Positions 6,638-14,662 of a stretch of DNA of 16,397 nucleotides are shown here, one piece after another. Both the position numbers and the translations under genes were made by a program. Positions within the stretch are counted from its first letter, which is position 1. Each line of letters begins with the position of its first letter. The DNA is from ZC4RG35 sp040878345 (GTDB lineage: Bacteria; Actinomycetota; Acidimicrobiia; Spongiisociales; ZC4RG35). Under the pieces are notes generated by a model. That model was not told the DNA's origin. It did not search any database and worked only from the letters and a program-made list of their open reading frames with translations. The stretch is from positions 1 to 16,397 of the forward strand of contig JBBDML010000025.1 of the NCBI GenBank assembly GCA_040878345.1. The letters run 5' to 3'.

Positions 6638-6788
6638 CCACGCGACCCGTTCCAGGAACGACTGCCTGAATGACTGTTTCCCCCGTCGGCCGACCACCCG
6701 ATCACATATGATTCGGTGGTGCCGGCCACCCCGAGCGGAGGGCAACCGACCAGAAGCGAAACAGCTCTATCGAAAGGAATCCCAGGCG

Positions 6789-7859
6789 ATGTCAAAGCAT
6801 GCTTTGGCCTTTGTTGCCTTCGCCCTCATGTTGGCTGCGTGTGCAGGCGCCGCCAGCACAAGCACCACCGCCGAGACCGTCACAGGTGGCGACCTCTCGG
6901 TCCTCGAATGGGCGTTCTACGAGGTTCCGGAGATGTGGGTCGAGTTCGGTGAGGAGTACCCCGACTCGAACGTCGAGTTCAGCTTCGGAGCCTCCGATGA
7001 GGACATCTACGCCAAGATCCTCGCCGGCTCCGGTGAGGACATCATCCACCTCTACACCCCGTACCTCCAGTTCTACGTGGATGAAGGGCTGATCCAGCCG
7101 ATCGACACCTCGAAGCTGACCAACTGGGACAAGGTGGCGGAAGGTTTCAAGGAGTCATGCACCATCGATGGGGAGGTCTACTGCGTGCCCTGGGATTGGG
7201 GATTCTCCTCGATCCTCTATCGGACCGACATGGTGCCCGAGGGAGTCGACTCTTGGGATGCCCTCTTCGACCCGGCCTACGCAGGCCATGTGTCCATGTG
7301 GGACTCGGGGAATGCCGCCGTGACCGTTTCCAGCTACATCATGGGGATCGATGAGAGGGAGATCACCGAGGAGCAGATGGCGGAGATCGAGCAGATGTGG
7401 ATCGACCAGAAGGACGTGAACCTGTTCTACTGGACCGACGAGGCCGAGCTCGAGGCCGCGTTCACCAACGGAGACGTCTGGGTCGCCTACGCCTGGAATG
7501 GTGCCTACTACCGGCTACTCAGCGCAGGTGTGCCGGTCGCCTACGCCGATCCTGCCGAGGGGCGGAACAGCTGGGTTGGCCAGTACGCCATATCGGCGGA
7601 TGCGGAATCCTATGACCTCGCCCTCGCTTTCCTCGACGGGAAGCTTGGCGAGCAGACCGCCACCAACCTCTTGGTCGACTACGCCTACGGTCACGTCGTC
7701 CCCGACTACTACGGGGTCGTGGAGGACACCAACCTGGTCGAGGCGCTCTCTCTCGACGACCCGGGAATCCTGGAGCGCACCAACTTCACCGTGCCCATCA
7801 CCCAAGAGCAGCTGGAGGCATTCGTCGCCATGTGGGCGGAGGTGAAGGCGGCCGGATGA
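6789..7859 (+). CDS. potD: Polyamine-type ABC transporter substrate-binding lipoprotein
   Basis: A 356-residue lipoprotein. The start at 6789 gives MSKHALAFVAFALMLAAC with C18 in an LAAC lipobox and AAAGGA ten bases upstream; a longer reading from 6708 would bury the signal peptide. The mature part is a PotD/PotF-like periplasmic-binding fold: LSVLEWAFYEVPEMW at the start, GSGEDIIHLYTPY, VPWDWGFSSILYRTDMV and YAWNGAYYRLLSAGVPVAYADPAEG in parts. PotD proteins capture spermidine or putrescine; acidic and aromatic residues line the site (for example WTDEAELE), but the exact ligand is unknown. It heads the operon with two permeases and an ATPase. Family confident, ligand inferred. Confidence 0.9.
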   Translation: MSKHALAFVAFALMLAACAGAASTSTTAETVTGGDLSVLEWAFYEVPEMWVEFGEEYPDSNVEFSFGASDEDIYAKILAGSGEDIIHLYTPYLQFYVDEGLIQPIDTSKLTNWDKVAEGFKESCTIDGEVYCVPWDWGFSSILYRTDMVPEGVDSWDALFDPAYAGHVSMWDSGNAAVTVSSYIMGIDEREITEEQMAEIEQMWIDQKDVNLFYWTDEAELEAAFTNGDVWVAYAWNGAYYRLLSAGVPVAYADPAEGRNSWVGQYAISADAESYDLALAFLDGKLGEQTATNLLVDYAYGHVVPDYYGVVEDTNLVEALSLDDPGILERTNFTVPITQEQLEAFVAMWAEVKAAG

Positions 7860-7915
7860 TGCTGCATCGGCGGGGGGCCTGGCTGAGCCGGGGACGCCGG
7901 CGAGCCTTCGAATGA
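7856..7915 (+). CDS. 19-codon Arg-rich mini-ORF bridging potD and potB
   Basis: Reads MMLHRRGAWLSRGRRRAFE. Its ATG overlaps the potD stop as ATGA (7856-7859), and its stop overlaps the potB ATG as ATGA (7912-7915). A strong GGAGGTG (7838-7844) lies eleven bases upstream. It may be a coupling peptide that carries ribosomes from potD to potB, whose own start has no ribosome site. Alternatively it is the true basic N-terminal tail of PotB, cut off by a frameshift. Confidence 0.4.
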   Translation: MMLHRRGAWLSRGRRRAFE

Positions 7916-8775
7916 TCCAAGGAAAGGGCCGGTGGGCGTCGGTGATGCTCCCGGCCCTGTTCCTCGTAGCCTTCCTGGTGCTCCCACTGCTCCTGATGGG
8001 GGTGATGAGTGTTCGACCCCGTCTCCAAGGCGGGATCTTCAACACCGATTGGACCCCCACCCTTGACCATTACCAGACCGTCTTCGAGAGCGGCTCGTTC
8101 TTGCCCCTCCTCGGGACCTCGGCGCGGATCGCCCTCTTGGTGGGGTGTCTGGCCACCCTTCTGGCATACCCCCTGGCCTATTTCCTGGTCTTCAGGGCTG
8201 GCCGGAGGGCCTCGGTGCTCTTGGTCCTGCTGATACTGCCCTTCTGGACCAGCTACCTCCTGCGAGTGATCGCATGGAAGATCATCCTTGGCTCCAACGG
8301 CGCCATCAACAGCTTCCTCTTGTACTCCGGGATGATCGAGGAGCCGTCACCGCTGCTGTTGTACAACCGGAGCGCCGTGGTGGTCACACTCGTCTACGTA
8401 TGGCTGCCCTTCGTCGCCCTGCCGATCTACGCCGCCCTTCTGCGCGTCGACAGATCATGGCTCGAGGCTGCGGGCAGTCTCGGGGCCACCCGCAGGCAAA
8501 CCTTCCTCAAGGTGACGCTGCCGCTCAGCCTTCCCGGTGTGGTGGCCGGCTTCCTGATGGTGTTCATCCCGACCGTGGGAGAGTACGTCGCCCCGATTCT
8601 GGTCGGCGGTACCCGAGGGTCGATGTATGGGAACATCATCGAGACCTTCTTCGGCGACGGCATCAACTGGCCGTTGGGCTCAGCGCTGGCCTTCATCATG
8701 TTGGGCTGCGTCCTCGTCGTCGTGGTGATCGCGGTCAAGACGCTTCGGGTTGATCGGATGCTGGAGGAGTCTTGA
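7912..8775 (+). CDS. potB: Polyamine-type ABC transporter permease
   Basis: A 287-residue inner-membrane permease with about six hydrophobic segments. The first is MLPALFLVAFLVLPLLLMGVM and the last near residues 260-278. The EAA loop that docks on the ATPase is W183LEAAGSLGATRRQTFLKV, with the expected G at the end of EAAxxxG. It forms the transmembrane channel with the following permease. Its ATG has no clear ribosome site but overlaps the stop of a small upstream ORF, and its TGA overlaps the TTG start of potC. Confident in family; polyamine specificity follows from the operon. Confidence 0.9.
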   Translation: MIQGKGRWASVMLPALFLVAFLVLPLLLMGVMSVRPRLQGGIFNTDWTPTLDHYQTVFESGSFLPLLGTSARIALLVGCLATLLAYPLAYFLVFRAGRRASVLLVLLILPFWTSYLLRVIAWKIILGSNGAINSFLLYSGMIEEPSPLLLYNRSAVVVTLVYVWLPFVALPIYAALLRVDRSWLEAAGSLGATRRQTFLKVTLPLSLPGVVAGFLMVFIPTVGEYVAPILVGGTRGSMYGNIIETFFGDGINWPLGSALAFIMLGCVLVVVVIAVKTLRVDRMLEES

Positions 8776-9596
8776 CCAGCCGACCAGGCAAGGTCCTGCC
8801 CGCCTACTACCTGTTGATCGTCTTCCTGCTCTACATTCCTCTTGGGATCCTGTTCCTGTTCTCGCTCAACGAAGGAACCGCCCTCTCCTTTCCGCTCCAG
8901 GGGGTGAGTCTCGACTGGTACCGCGGGATGCTCGACAACGACCAGCTCCTGACCGCGGTCCGGAACAGCGCAATCGTGGCCACCGTGTCTGGTCTGATGG
9001 CCACCCTCCTCGGGACTCTGGCTGCAATGGGACTGATCAGGCTTCGCTTCCGCGGAAGATCGCTGTTGCTGGCGGTGGCGTTGATGCCCCTCCTGGTGCC
9101 ATTCCTCATCCTGGGAGTGGCGCTGTTGATCCTCTTCTCGGCCACGGGGGTCGCCAGATCCCTCGTCACAGTCGCCCTGGCCCACACAGTGGTCGCCATC
9201 CCATACACGCTCCTCATCATGATGGCCCGCCTCATCGGCTTCGACCGTGCTGTCGAGGAGGCAGCCGCCGACCTTGGAGCGTCCTACGTCTACACCCTGC
9301 GACGGGTGGTGATGCCCATGATCGCTCCTGCGATGCTCGCCGCCTTTCTCGTCGCCTTCACCCTCTCGTTCGACGAGTTCGTGCTGGCATCGTTCACGGT
9401 GGGAAGGGAGCCCACCCTGCCGGTCTTCATCTTCGGTCAACTCCGATTCGCCAACCGCTTCCCGGAGGTTGTCGCGCTGGCCAGCGTGGTGATGGTGGTC
9501 TCGATCGGGTTGTTGTTGGTGGCCGAGAGGTTGCAGCAGGCCTACAGCGGTCGGGTAACCACTCAGCGCAGTTCGGGAGAGGGAGCGTCGGCGTGA
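8772..9596 (+). CDS. potC: Polyamine-type ABC transporter permease
   Basis: A 274-residue permease, PotC-like, with about six membrane segments and the EAA loop at E162EAAADLGASYVYTLRRV. It starts at a TTG that overlaps the potB stop (TTGA), with GGAGG (8763-8767) four bases upstream, so coupling is likely. Its own stop overlaps the potA start (TGATG). The C-terminal end is short and polar. It pairs with the preceding permease and the ATPase to form a type I importer. Confidence 0.9.
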   Translation: MTSRPGKVLPAYYLLIVFLLYIPLGILFLFSLNEGTALSFPLQGVSLDWYRGMLDNDQLLTAVRNSAIVATVSGLMATLLGTLAAMGLIRLRFRGRSLLLAVALMPLLVPFLILGVALLILFSATGVARSLVTVALAHTVVAIPYTLLIMMARLIGFDRAVEEAAADLGASYVYTLRRVVMPMIAPAMLAAFLVAFTLSFDEFVLASFTVGREPTLPVFIFGQLRFANRFPEVVALASVVMVVSIGLLLVAERLQQAYSGRVTTQRSSGEGASA

Positions 9597-10675
9597 TGGG
9601 AGGCGCCTCGGTCGAGCTGATTGGCGTCGAGAAGCGATTCAAGGACACGGTCGCGGTGGACGGCGTCTCCCTCCACATTGCCGCTGGCGAGTTCTTCTCA
9701 TTGCTCGGGCCGTCAGGTTGTGGGAAGACCACCACTCTTCGGATGATCGCCGGATTCGAGCAACCAACCTCTGGCGTCATCCGCATCGACGAACAGGATG
9801 TGAACGATGTGCCGGTCAATCGCCGGCCAGCCAACATGGTGTTCCAGAACTATGCCCTATTCCCTCATCTGACCATCTTCGAGAACGTGGCATTTGGGCT
9901 TCGGGTGCAAAAGGTTGCCAAGGAGGAGATCCCAAGTCGCGTCGCGGACGCCCTGTCGATGGTGCAGATGGGGGGCATGGAGGGTCGGAAACCCGCTCAG
10001 CTGTCCGGTGGCCAGCAGCAGCGGGTGGCGCTGGCACGAGCGCTCGTCGACCGGCCCCCGGTCTTGTTGCTCGATGAGCCTCTAGGGGCGTTGGACCTGA
10101 AGCTGCGCAAAGGGATGCAGCTCGAGTTGAAGAGGCTCCAGCGCGAGGTCGGGATCACCTTCATATATGTCACCCATGATCAGGAGGAGTCGCTAACGAT
10201 GTCGGACCGGATCGCAGTGATGGACCGAGGTGCCGTGCTCCAGGTCGATTCTCCTCTTGACCTGTACGACCGCCCCCGATCGCGGTTCGTGGCCGACTTC
10301 ATCGGTACCAGTAACTTCCTCGAAGGCCACATCACCGAATCCCTCCCGGATCGTCTGGTGGTGTCGGTCAACGGGATCGGGGCGGTCAGTGCGCCTCGGG
10401 GCCAGATCCCTGACGGCCATTCGGGACCGGTCACGCTCATGCTCCGACCCGAACGGCTCACCCTTGGCGGTGAGGACGTGAACAGATTCGAAGCGGTCCT
10501 CGAAGACACGGTGTTCGTCGGAAACGACACCCTGTTCCTGCTACGTCTGGCCAGCGGTGACCCGATCACGGTGCGTTACCAGAACCAGACACCCCTGGTG
10601 TCACAGACCAGGATCTCAGTCGGTCACCGGGTCTGGGTCAGCTGGCCGATGGAGTCCTCTGTGCTCCTGGTCTGA
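9596..10675 (+). CDS. potA: Polyamine-type ABC transporter ATP-binding protein
   Basis: A 359-residue ATPase that energises the importer. Motifs: Walker A GPSGCGKT (38-45), Q loop at Q84 (FQNYALFPHLT), signature LSGGQ (136-140), Walker B LLLDEP with E161, and H194 in THDQEE. After about residue 235 comes a TOBE-type regulatory domain (LMLRPERLTL), as in PotA. The ATG overlaps the potC stop (TGATG); a GTG one codon earlier is an equal option. The long open frame upstream is a shadow of potC. All catalytic residues are intact. The order potD-B-C-A differs from the potABCD of enterics but is common elsewhere. Confidence 0.93.
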   Translation: MGGASVELIGVEKRFKDTVAVDGVSLHIAAGEFFSLLGPSGCGKTTTLRMIAGFEQPTSGVIRIDEQDVNDVPVNRRPANMVFQNYALFPHLTIFENVAFGLRVQKVAKEEIPSRVADALSMVQMGGMEGRKPAQLSGGQQQRVALARALVDRPPVLLLDEPLGALDLKLRKGMQLELKRLQREVGITFIYVTHDQEESLTMSDRIAVMDRGAVLQVDSPLDLYDRPRSRFVADFIGTSNFLEGHITESLPDRLVVSVNGIGAVSAPRGQIPDGHSGPVTLMLRPERLTLGGEDVNRFEAVLEDTVFVGNDTLFLLRLASGDPITVRYQNQTPLVSQTRISVGHRVWVSWPMESSVLLV

Positions 10676-10800
10676 CCGATCCAAGGCGATCACCCGGCTC
10701 GTGCCGCTCTCCGGAGCCGAACCGATCGAAGACCCTGCCCCCTGGCGAGGATGTTCCCTGAACCGGTGGCGTAGCGTGTTCGTTTGGCGAATGGCAGGAG

Positions 10801-12918
10801 ATGACGAGTAGGACACTGTGCTCGGTGGCCGTTGCGGCAATGCTGGTCGTCACCGCGTGTGAGAGCGGGAGCACGTCGGGGACCGACTCCGGGTCGGTGG
10901 CCACCATGCCCCCAGCCGAGCAGGAGCCGCCGCCTGACCTCTCCAACCTCAGCTACGTCGACAACCTGCTGGCGAAGGAAGCCAACGGCGAGTGGAGCCG
11001 AGGTGAGGGTTTGATCGCCACCCTGGGGCTGTTCGCCGGTGAGATCCAGCCCGACCAGGTGCTGCGTCATCCCGAGCTCCTCGACTACGAGGCCACCGGG
11101 ATCGTGTGGATGGCACGCGACTATCTCGACGACGACCCCGACCCCGCCACTCAGGCGGAGATAGTGCGTCTGCTGGACCTGATCACCTTCTCCTCAGTGG
11201 AGCTCGATGCCATGGCCGGGGTCGGGCCCCCGACGGCGTCCCTGACCGACTTCGTCATCGCCCAATCGCCGGAGGAGGACTGTGCCCAGTTCTTCTCCGG
11301 CGGTGCCCCGGCCGGGGTGGGGGCCTGTCTCCAGGTAGAGACCTTATTCGTCCTCGACGTTCCCGGGGAAGGGCCCTACCGCATCTTCAGACCGGCCGAA
11401 GCCTTGGGCGACGGCGGTTGGACGGAGCGGCACTACGAACTGGCTCGGGAGGCGATGAGTGAGACGGTCCCGGTGTTCAGCACCCTGGAGGGAGAGGAGC
11501 CCGGGTTTGCCCTACCACCGGTGAATCTGGTGTTCTCGGTCTCCGCAGAGCGATACGCGATGGCCGACCCGGTCACCGGGCAGCCCTGCGGGGTGGTGTT
11601 GTACACCAAGCTGCAGGAGCCGGACTTCTCCGAGACCGACTTCAAGCAGATCGTCGCCCACGAGCTGGGGCATTGCTTCCAGACGGAGCGCTTCGCCGAG
11701 CAGAACGCCGTCGAGTACGAGTTCACCAAGTGGCGGGAGGAGGGTGTCGCCGAGTTCCTTGGCAACCTGGTCTACCCGACCAACGACCTGGAGTGGAATC
11801 AGGAGCGGATGCAGTCGCTGACGCAGTCCGAGCTGACATCCACCTTGTTCGACCGCTCGTATACCAACTCGCTCTTCTTCCAACACATGGCCACTTATGG
11901 CGGGATCGAGGCGGTCTTTAGCCTGGTCGATGCGCTGCCGGCCAATCAGAGCGGGCTCCAGGCGCAGAAGGACGCCCTGGCCGCTATCGACGGGATCTTC
12001 GAGGCGTACCACGACTTCGTCAGGACCGTCACCGATGAGGAGGTCCTCGACAGCGGTGAGACCTTTGGGCCCTACGCGATGAGCGAGATCAACCACCCGA
12101 CCCTGGAGATAACCGGCCCCGGCACCATCCTCAACTCGCGCCTCGACCCGTTCGGCTTGATCCGGCGTCACCTGATCGTCGAGCCGGGCAAGCAGGCCTG
12201 TCTCACCTGGGACGACGCCGATCTCATCGTCGAGCACCGGCCACACCCCCAGGGGGAGTGGGTCCCGTTGACTTCTCTGCTCCCGTTGGGGCTGGAGGCT
12301 TCGGGGAACGTGGCGCTGGCGGTCACCGCCAGACGCCCGGGGAGCTTCTCCCTGGTGGTGTCCTCGGTACACGACCTCAACGAGGAGACCGACGGGGAGA
12401 TCGTGGCGACCTGGATCGTCGACAACGCCAGCATGAGAGCCAAGATCGACTTCATCGCCCCGGTCCAGAACGTCTCTCAGGTCTCGGGTCAGATCCGGGT
12501 CACCTTCCGAAACGACGGCACGGTGCATGTGGCATACGACGACTTCACGGTGTCAGGCTCCAGCCACGTGGTGTTACAGCAGGGGGCCTTCTCCACCAAT
12601 TTCTCCAAGGAATACACGTCGGTCACCAATGCGGAGGGGGTGGACAACTACCGGGTCAGCGGTGACTACGTCTTCTACGACAGCCTCTCGGAATCCGACT
12701 TCCTCGAGGGCACCGAGACCGTCTCGCAAACCAGCTCGGGCACCTTCCTCCAGATCGAGACCGATGATCACGAGCTGGTGGTCGAGATGCCGGAGGACAG
12801 CGTCGACGAGCGCCCACCCAACGGGTGGGCCCTGGTCGGCGCCGCCAATGAGCTCAATTTCACCTGTGGGGGCCAGATCTTGCTGCTCGACGACATCGTG
12901 CTGCGTCGGGCAGGGTGA
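10801..12918 (+). CDS. Large lipoprotein with gluzincin-like zinc metallopeptidase site
   Basis: A 705-residue exported lipoprotein: MTSRTLCSVAVAAMLVVTAC, with C20 in a VTAC lipobox, then a Ser/Gly/Pro linker. The middle carries VAHELGHCF with H287, E288 and H291, and 23 residues later WREEGVAEFLG with E314 as the likely third zinc ligand. That is the HExxH...E layout of gluzincin (MA-clan) peptidases. Residues about 430-705 are beta-rich, with DNASMRAKIDF, GTVHVAYDDFTV and a closing LNFTCGGQILLL that suggest a calycin-like barrel; this is tentative. The substrate is unknown. AGGAG directly abuts the ATG, leaving no normal spacing, yet the signal peptide needs this start. It stands 125 bases after potA, on the same strand. 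Confidence 0.75.
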   Translation: MTSRTLCSVAVAAMLVVTACESGSTSGTDSGSVATMPPAEQEPPPDLSNLSYVDNLLAKEANGEWSRGEGLIATLGLFAGEIQPDQVLRHPELLDYEATGIVWMARDYLDDDPDPATQAEIVRLLDLITFSSVELDAMAGVGPPTASLTDFVIAQSPEEDCAQFFSGGAPAGVGACLQVETLFVLDVPGEGPYRIFRPAEALGDGGWTERHYELAREAMSETVPVFSTLEGEEPGFALPPVNLVFSVSAERYAMADPVTGQPCGVVLYTKLQEPDFSETDFKQIVAHELGHCFQTERFAEQNAVEYEFTKWREEGVAEFLGNLVYPTNDLEWNQERMQSLTQSELTSTLFDRSYTNSLFFQHMATYGGIEAVFSLVDALPANQSGLQAQKDALAAIDGIFEAYHDFVRTVTDEEVLDSGETFGPYAMSEINHPTLEITGPGTILNSRLDPFGLIRRHLIVEPGKQACLTWDDADLIVEHRPHPQGEWVPLTSLLPLGLEASGNVALAVTARRPGSFSLVVSSVHDLNEETDGEIVATWIVDNASMRAKIDFIAPVQNVSQVSGQIRVTFRNDGTVHVAYDDFTVSGSSHVVLQQGAFSTNFSKEYTSVTNAEGVDNYRVSGDYVFYDSLSESDFLEGTETVSQTSSGTFLQIETDDHELVVEMPEDSVDERPPNGWALVGAANELNFTCGGQILLLDDIVLRRAG

Positions 12919-12942
12919 TCGCCGCTCCTCGAAGTCCGATCC

Positions 12943-13284
12943 TCAGCCGATGTCCATGATGAGGGCCAACACTTGGCGAATCTCAGAGAGGGTCGAGGAC
13001 CCGACGTTGCCCCTAACGGAATCGACCCGGTCGACCGACACCGACCGAATGTGCTGACATTGGGCGGAGGAGTCGACGGTGAGCCCGTTGTGCTCGTCAG
13101 CGTTGATCCGGACTTCCGAGCCGAATGCCCTGATCGTCGTGCTCAGCGGTACGACTTGTATGACATTGGCCGACTCATCCAGGATTTCTTGGGAAGTCAC
13201 GACCACAACCGGGTGACGAAACCCTGCCTCTCGACCCGACGGGATGCCGAGATCGAGATTCACGACGTCACCCGAGGTCAGCAT
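12943..13284 (-). CDS. mazF: MazF/PemK-like endoribonuclease toxin
   Basis: A 113-residue protein of standard MazF length and fold: GDVVNLDLG at the start, then SGREAGFRHPVVVVTS (16-31) with the conserved Arg, and VVPLSTTIR (44-52) with the PLSTT motif that carries the catalytic Thr. MazF toxins cut mRNA or rRNA at short sequence-specific sites. The ATG lies 17 bases inside the end of the antitoxin gene, so the two are coupled. It ends 24 bases from the stop of the convergent metallopeptidase lipoprotein gene. Cut specificity cannot be told from sequence. Confidence 0.88.
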   Translation of the reverse strand: MLTSGDVVNLDLGIPSGREAGFRHPVVVVTSQEILDESANVIQVVPLSTTIRAFGSEVRINADEHNGLTVDSSAQCQHIRSVSVDRVDSVRGNVGSSTLSEIRQVLALIMDIG

Positions 13285-13462
13285 CGAGCCAGTCGACCTC
13301 GTCCTGGATGAGCGGTGCGCTCAACTCCTTGCCGATTCGTTGCTGTCTCAAGCGGCGGGCGGCAATGGCCACTGCCTCTCCGACCGTGGTCCCGAGGTCA
13401 CGTGCCAGTCGTTTCAACTCCTCGTGAGTCTCTCGGTCAATCCTGACACTTGTGCTTGGCAT
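13268..13462 (-). CDS. Ribbon-helix-helix antitoxin of MazF
   Basis: A 64-residue protein: MPSTSVRIDRETHEELKRLA followed by RDLGTTVGEAVAIAARRLRQQ is a ribbon-helix-helix DNA-binding half, and the acidic tail (QDEVDWLDADLG) should bind and block the toxin. I chose the ATG at 13462. A canonical promoter ends seven bases before it, so longer readings would begin upstream of the transcription start. The mRNA is therefore probably leaderless. It likely represses its own promoter through the palindrome over the spacer and -10. Confidence 0.83.
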   Translation of the reverse strand: MPSTSVRIDRETHEELKRLARDLGTTVGEAVAIAARRLRQQRIGKELSAPLIQDEVDWLDADLG

Positions 13463-13469
13463 GCGATCG

Positions 13470-13498
13470 AGCATACGTAATTGCATGCTTATTGTCAA
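13470..13498 (-). promoter_or_regulatory. mazF-module promoter with operator palindrome
   Basis: Minus strand: TTGACA (13498-13493), exactly 17 bases, TATGCT (13475-13470), then seven bases to the antitoxin ATG. This is the best consensus promoter in the window. An inverted repeat AGCATAC-6-GCATGCT (13470-13489, one mismatch) lies across the -10 and spacer and is the likely operator. Confidence 0.8.
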
Positions 13499-13525
13499 CC
13501 AGGTCGATCCGCTCCCCACGCCCGT

Positions 13526-14599
13526 CTACCCGGTCCGGATCAGGATCAGCGAGTCGGCGGCGGATTGGGCACCCCACACCTCGTCGGGGCGGCCCAGGAT
13601 CTGGCGGACGTTGCCCGGGTTGGCGGGGAGCGGGTAGACATTGAATGTCTCGGTAACCGGGTCGAAACGGACCATCGAGTTGGAGCCGAAATCACTGACC
13701 CAGACGATGTCTTCGTCGTCGACGAAGACGGCGTAGGCGGCGGGGTCGTCACCAGGTAGAGCCCAGCTGTCCCATCGCCCGGTGTCCGGTTGAAAACGGC
13801 TGACGTTCCCGCTGTTCCACTCGCTGACCCAGATCGCCCCGGTCGAGTCGGACCACGCTCGGCGAGCCCCCTGGTTCTCGGTCGGGGGGTCGAGCACCTC
13901 CGCCGATCCGTCGGCCTTGATAGCACCCAGATAGGAGCCGGCCAGTGAGGCGTAGTACACATCCCCATTCGGAGTGGTGGTGATCCCATAGGGCCCCCGC
14001 CCCCGGGGGGCATCAAAGATCTCGGCCTCCCCGATGGCCGGGTCGAGAACCCCGTAGACCCCTTCCTGACCGGTGAACCAGAGCCGGCCGTCGTTGCCGA
14101 AGCTGGCGGTGTTCAGGTTGACGTCTCCGGCGGGGTCGGGCAGGGGGTAGATGGTCACCACCTCGGTGATCGGGTCGACGCTGACGATGGAGTTGAGTCC
14201 CGAGTCGGTGATCCAAGGGGTGCCTTCGGCGTCGACGATCACCCCATGTGGGGCCGACCCGCTCCCGAGTGGAATATGGCGGGTCTCACCGGTCTCAGGG
14301 TCGAGATAACCCAACTCTCCTGACCCCTGGGCGGTGTACCAGACCCCGCCATCGGTCGCCGGGGCCACGTCGTGGGGTTGGGAGCCGGCCGGCACTGGGA
14401 ACACCACGATGGTCAACGCTTCCGGGCCCAGGGTGGTGGTGGTCGACCCGATGGTGGTGGTGGTCACCGGGGTCGTTGTGGTGTTCCCGGCCTGAATGGT
14501 GGTGGTGTTGTCGAGCACGGGCTGGGTGGTGGTGGGCTCGAGCACGGTGCCGGTGCATGCCGAGACCAGAAGGGCGATCACCGCGAACCGAATCCGCAT
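13526..14599 (-). CDS. Thr-rich lipoprotein with Vgb/NHL-like beta-propeller
   Basis: A 357-residue exported lipoprotein. MRIRFAVIALLVSAC gives C15 in a VSAC lipobox, and a Thr-rich linker (about 18-58, runs of TTTT) follows. The rest is a repeated propeller: blades of about 40-45 residues with patterns such as PHDVAPATDGGVWYTAQ, PHGVIVDAEGTPWITDS, GRLWFTGQEGVYGVLDP and IVWVSDFGSNSMVRFDP, each ending near YPLP. This is the fold of virginiamycin B lyase and NHL/SMP-30-like proteins. The membrane anchor and divergent blades argue against a true streptogramin lyase; a binding or sensing role is more likely. It is divergent from the SRPBCC gene. Confidence 0.82.
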   Translation of the reverse strand: MRIRFAVIALLVSACTGTVLEPTTTQPVLDNTTTIQAGNTTTTPVTTTTIGSTTTTLGPEALTIVVFPVPAGSQPHDVAPATDGGVWYTAQGSGELGYLDPETGETRHIPLGSGSAPHGVIVDAEGTPWITDSGLNSIVSVDPITEVVTIYPLPDPAGDVNLNTASFGNDGRLWFTGQEGVYGVLDPAIGEAEIFDAPRGRGPYGITTTPNGDVYYASLAGSYLGAIKADGSAEVLDPPTENQGARRAWSDSTGAIWVSEWNSGNVSRFQPDTGRWDSWALPGDDPAAYAVFVDDEDIVWVSDFGSNSMVRFDPVTETFNVYPLPANPGNVRQILGRPDEVWGAQSAADSLILIRTG

Positions 14600-14662
14600 C
14601 AGCCCAACCTATCCCCGATCTGACGGTACGGAGCGGGCCAGCTCCCCGGGCCGTCCACTTCA

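Larger units (their letters stand above)
6489..6788. other. Divergent spacer between the doc module and potD
   Basis: This 300-base gap holds the doc operator at its left end, a possible toxin-gene remnant at 6551-6637, and a TATGAT at 6707-6712 that could be the -10 of the pot operon. No good -35 is seen 16-18 bases before that TATGAT. The potD ribosome site AAAGGA is at 6773-6778, ten bases before the ATG. I see no riboswitch-like structure. Confidence 0.4.

Noticed and set aside
8427..9440. Long minus-strand open frame (337 codons) across potB and potC
   Set aside because: It is antisense to two intact permease genes with clear membrane segments and EAA loops. Its product is low-complexity Gln/His/Glu-rich, as expected from the antisense of GC-rich coding DNA.
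8750..9595. Extended N-terminus for the PotA frame, starting at 8750
   Set aside because: The extra residues are Arg/Pro/Gly-rich and lie entirely over potC; the ABC domain begins normally at the ATG at 9596.
10695..10719. Hairpin CGGCTC...GAGCCG after potA as a terminator
   Set aside because: Only six base pairs with a 13-base loop and no T run; such pairs are common by chance at this GC content.
11512..12528. Long minus-strand open frame (338 codons) inside the metallopeptidase lipoprotein gene
   Set aside because: Antisense shadow: the plus strand encodes the signal peptide, zinc motif and a continuous 705-residue product.
13526..14599. Streptogramin resistance gene vgb
   Set aside because: Lipoprotein signal, Thr-rich stalk and divergent blades do not fit the cytoplasmic lyase; only the fold is shared.
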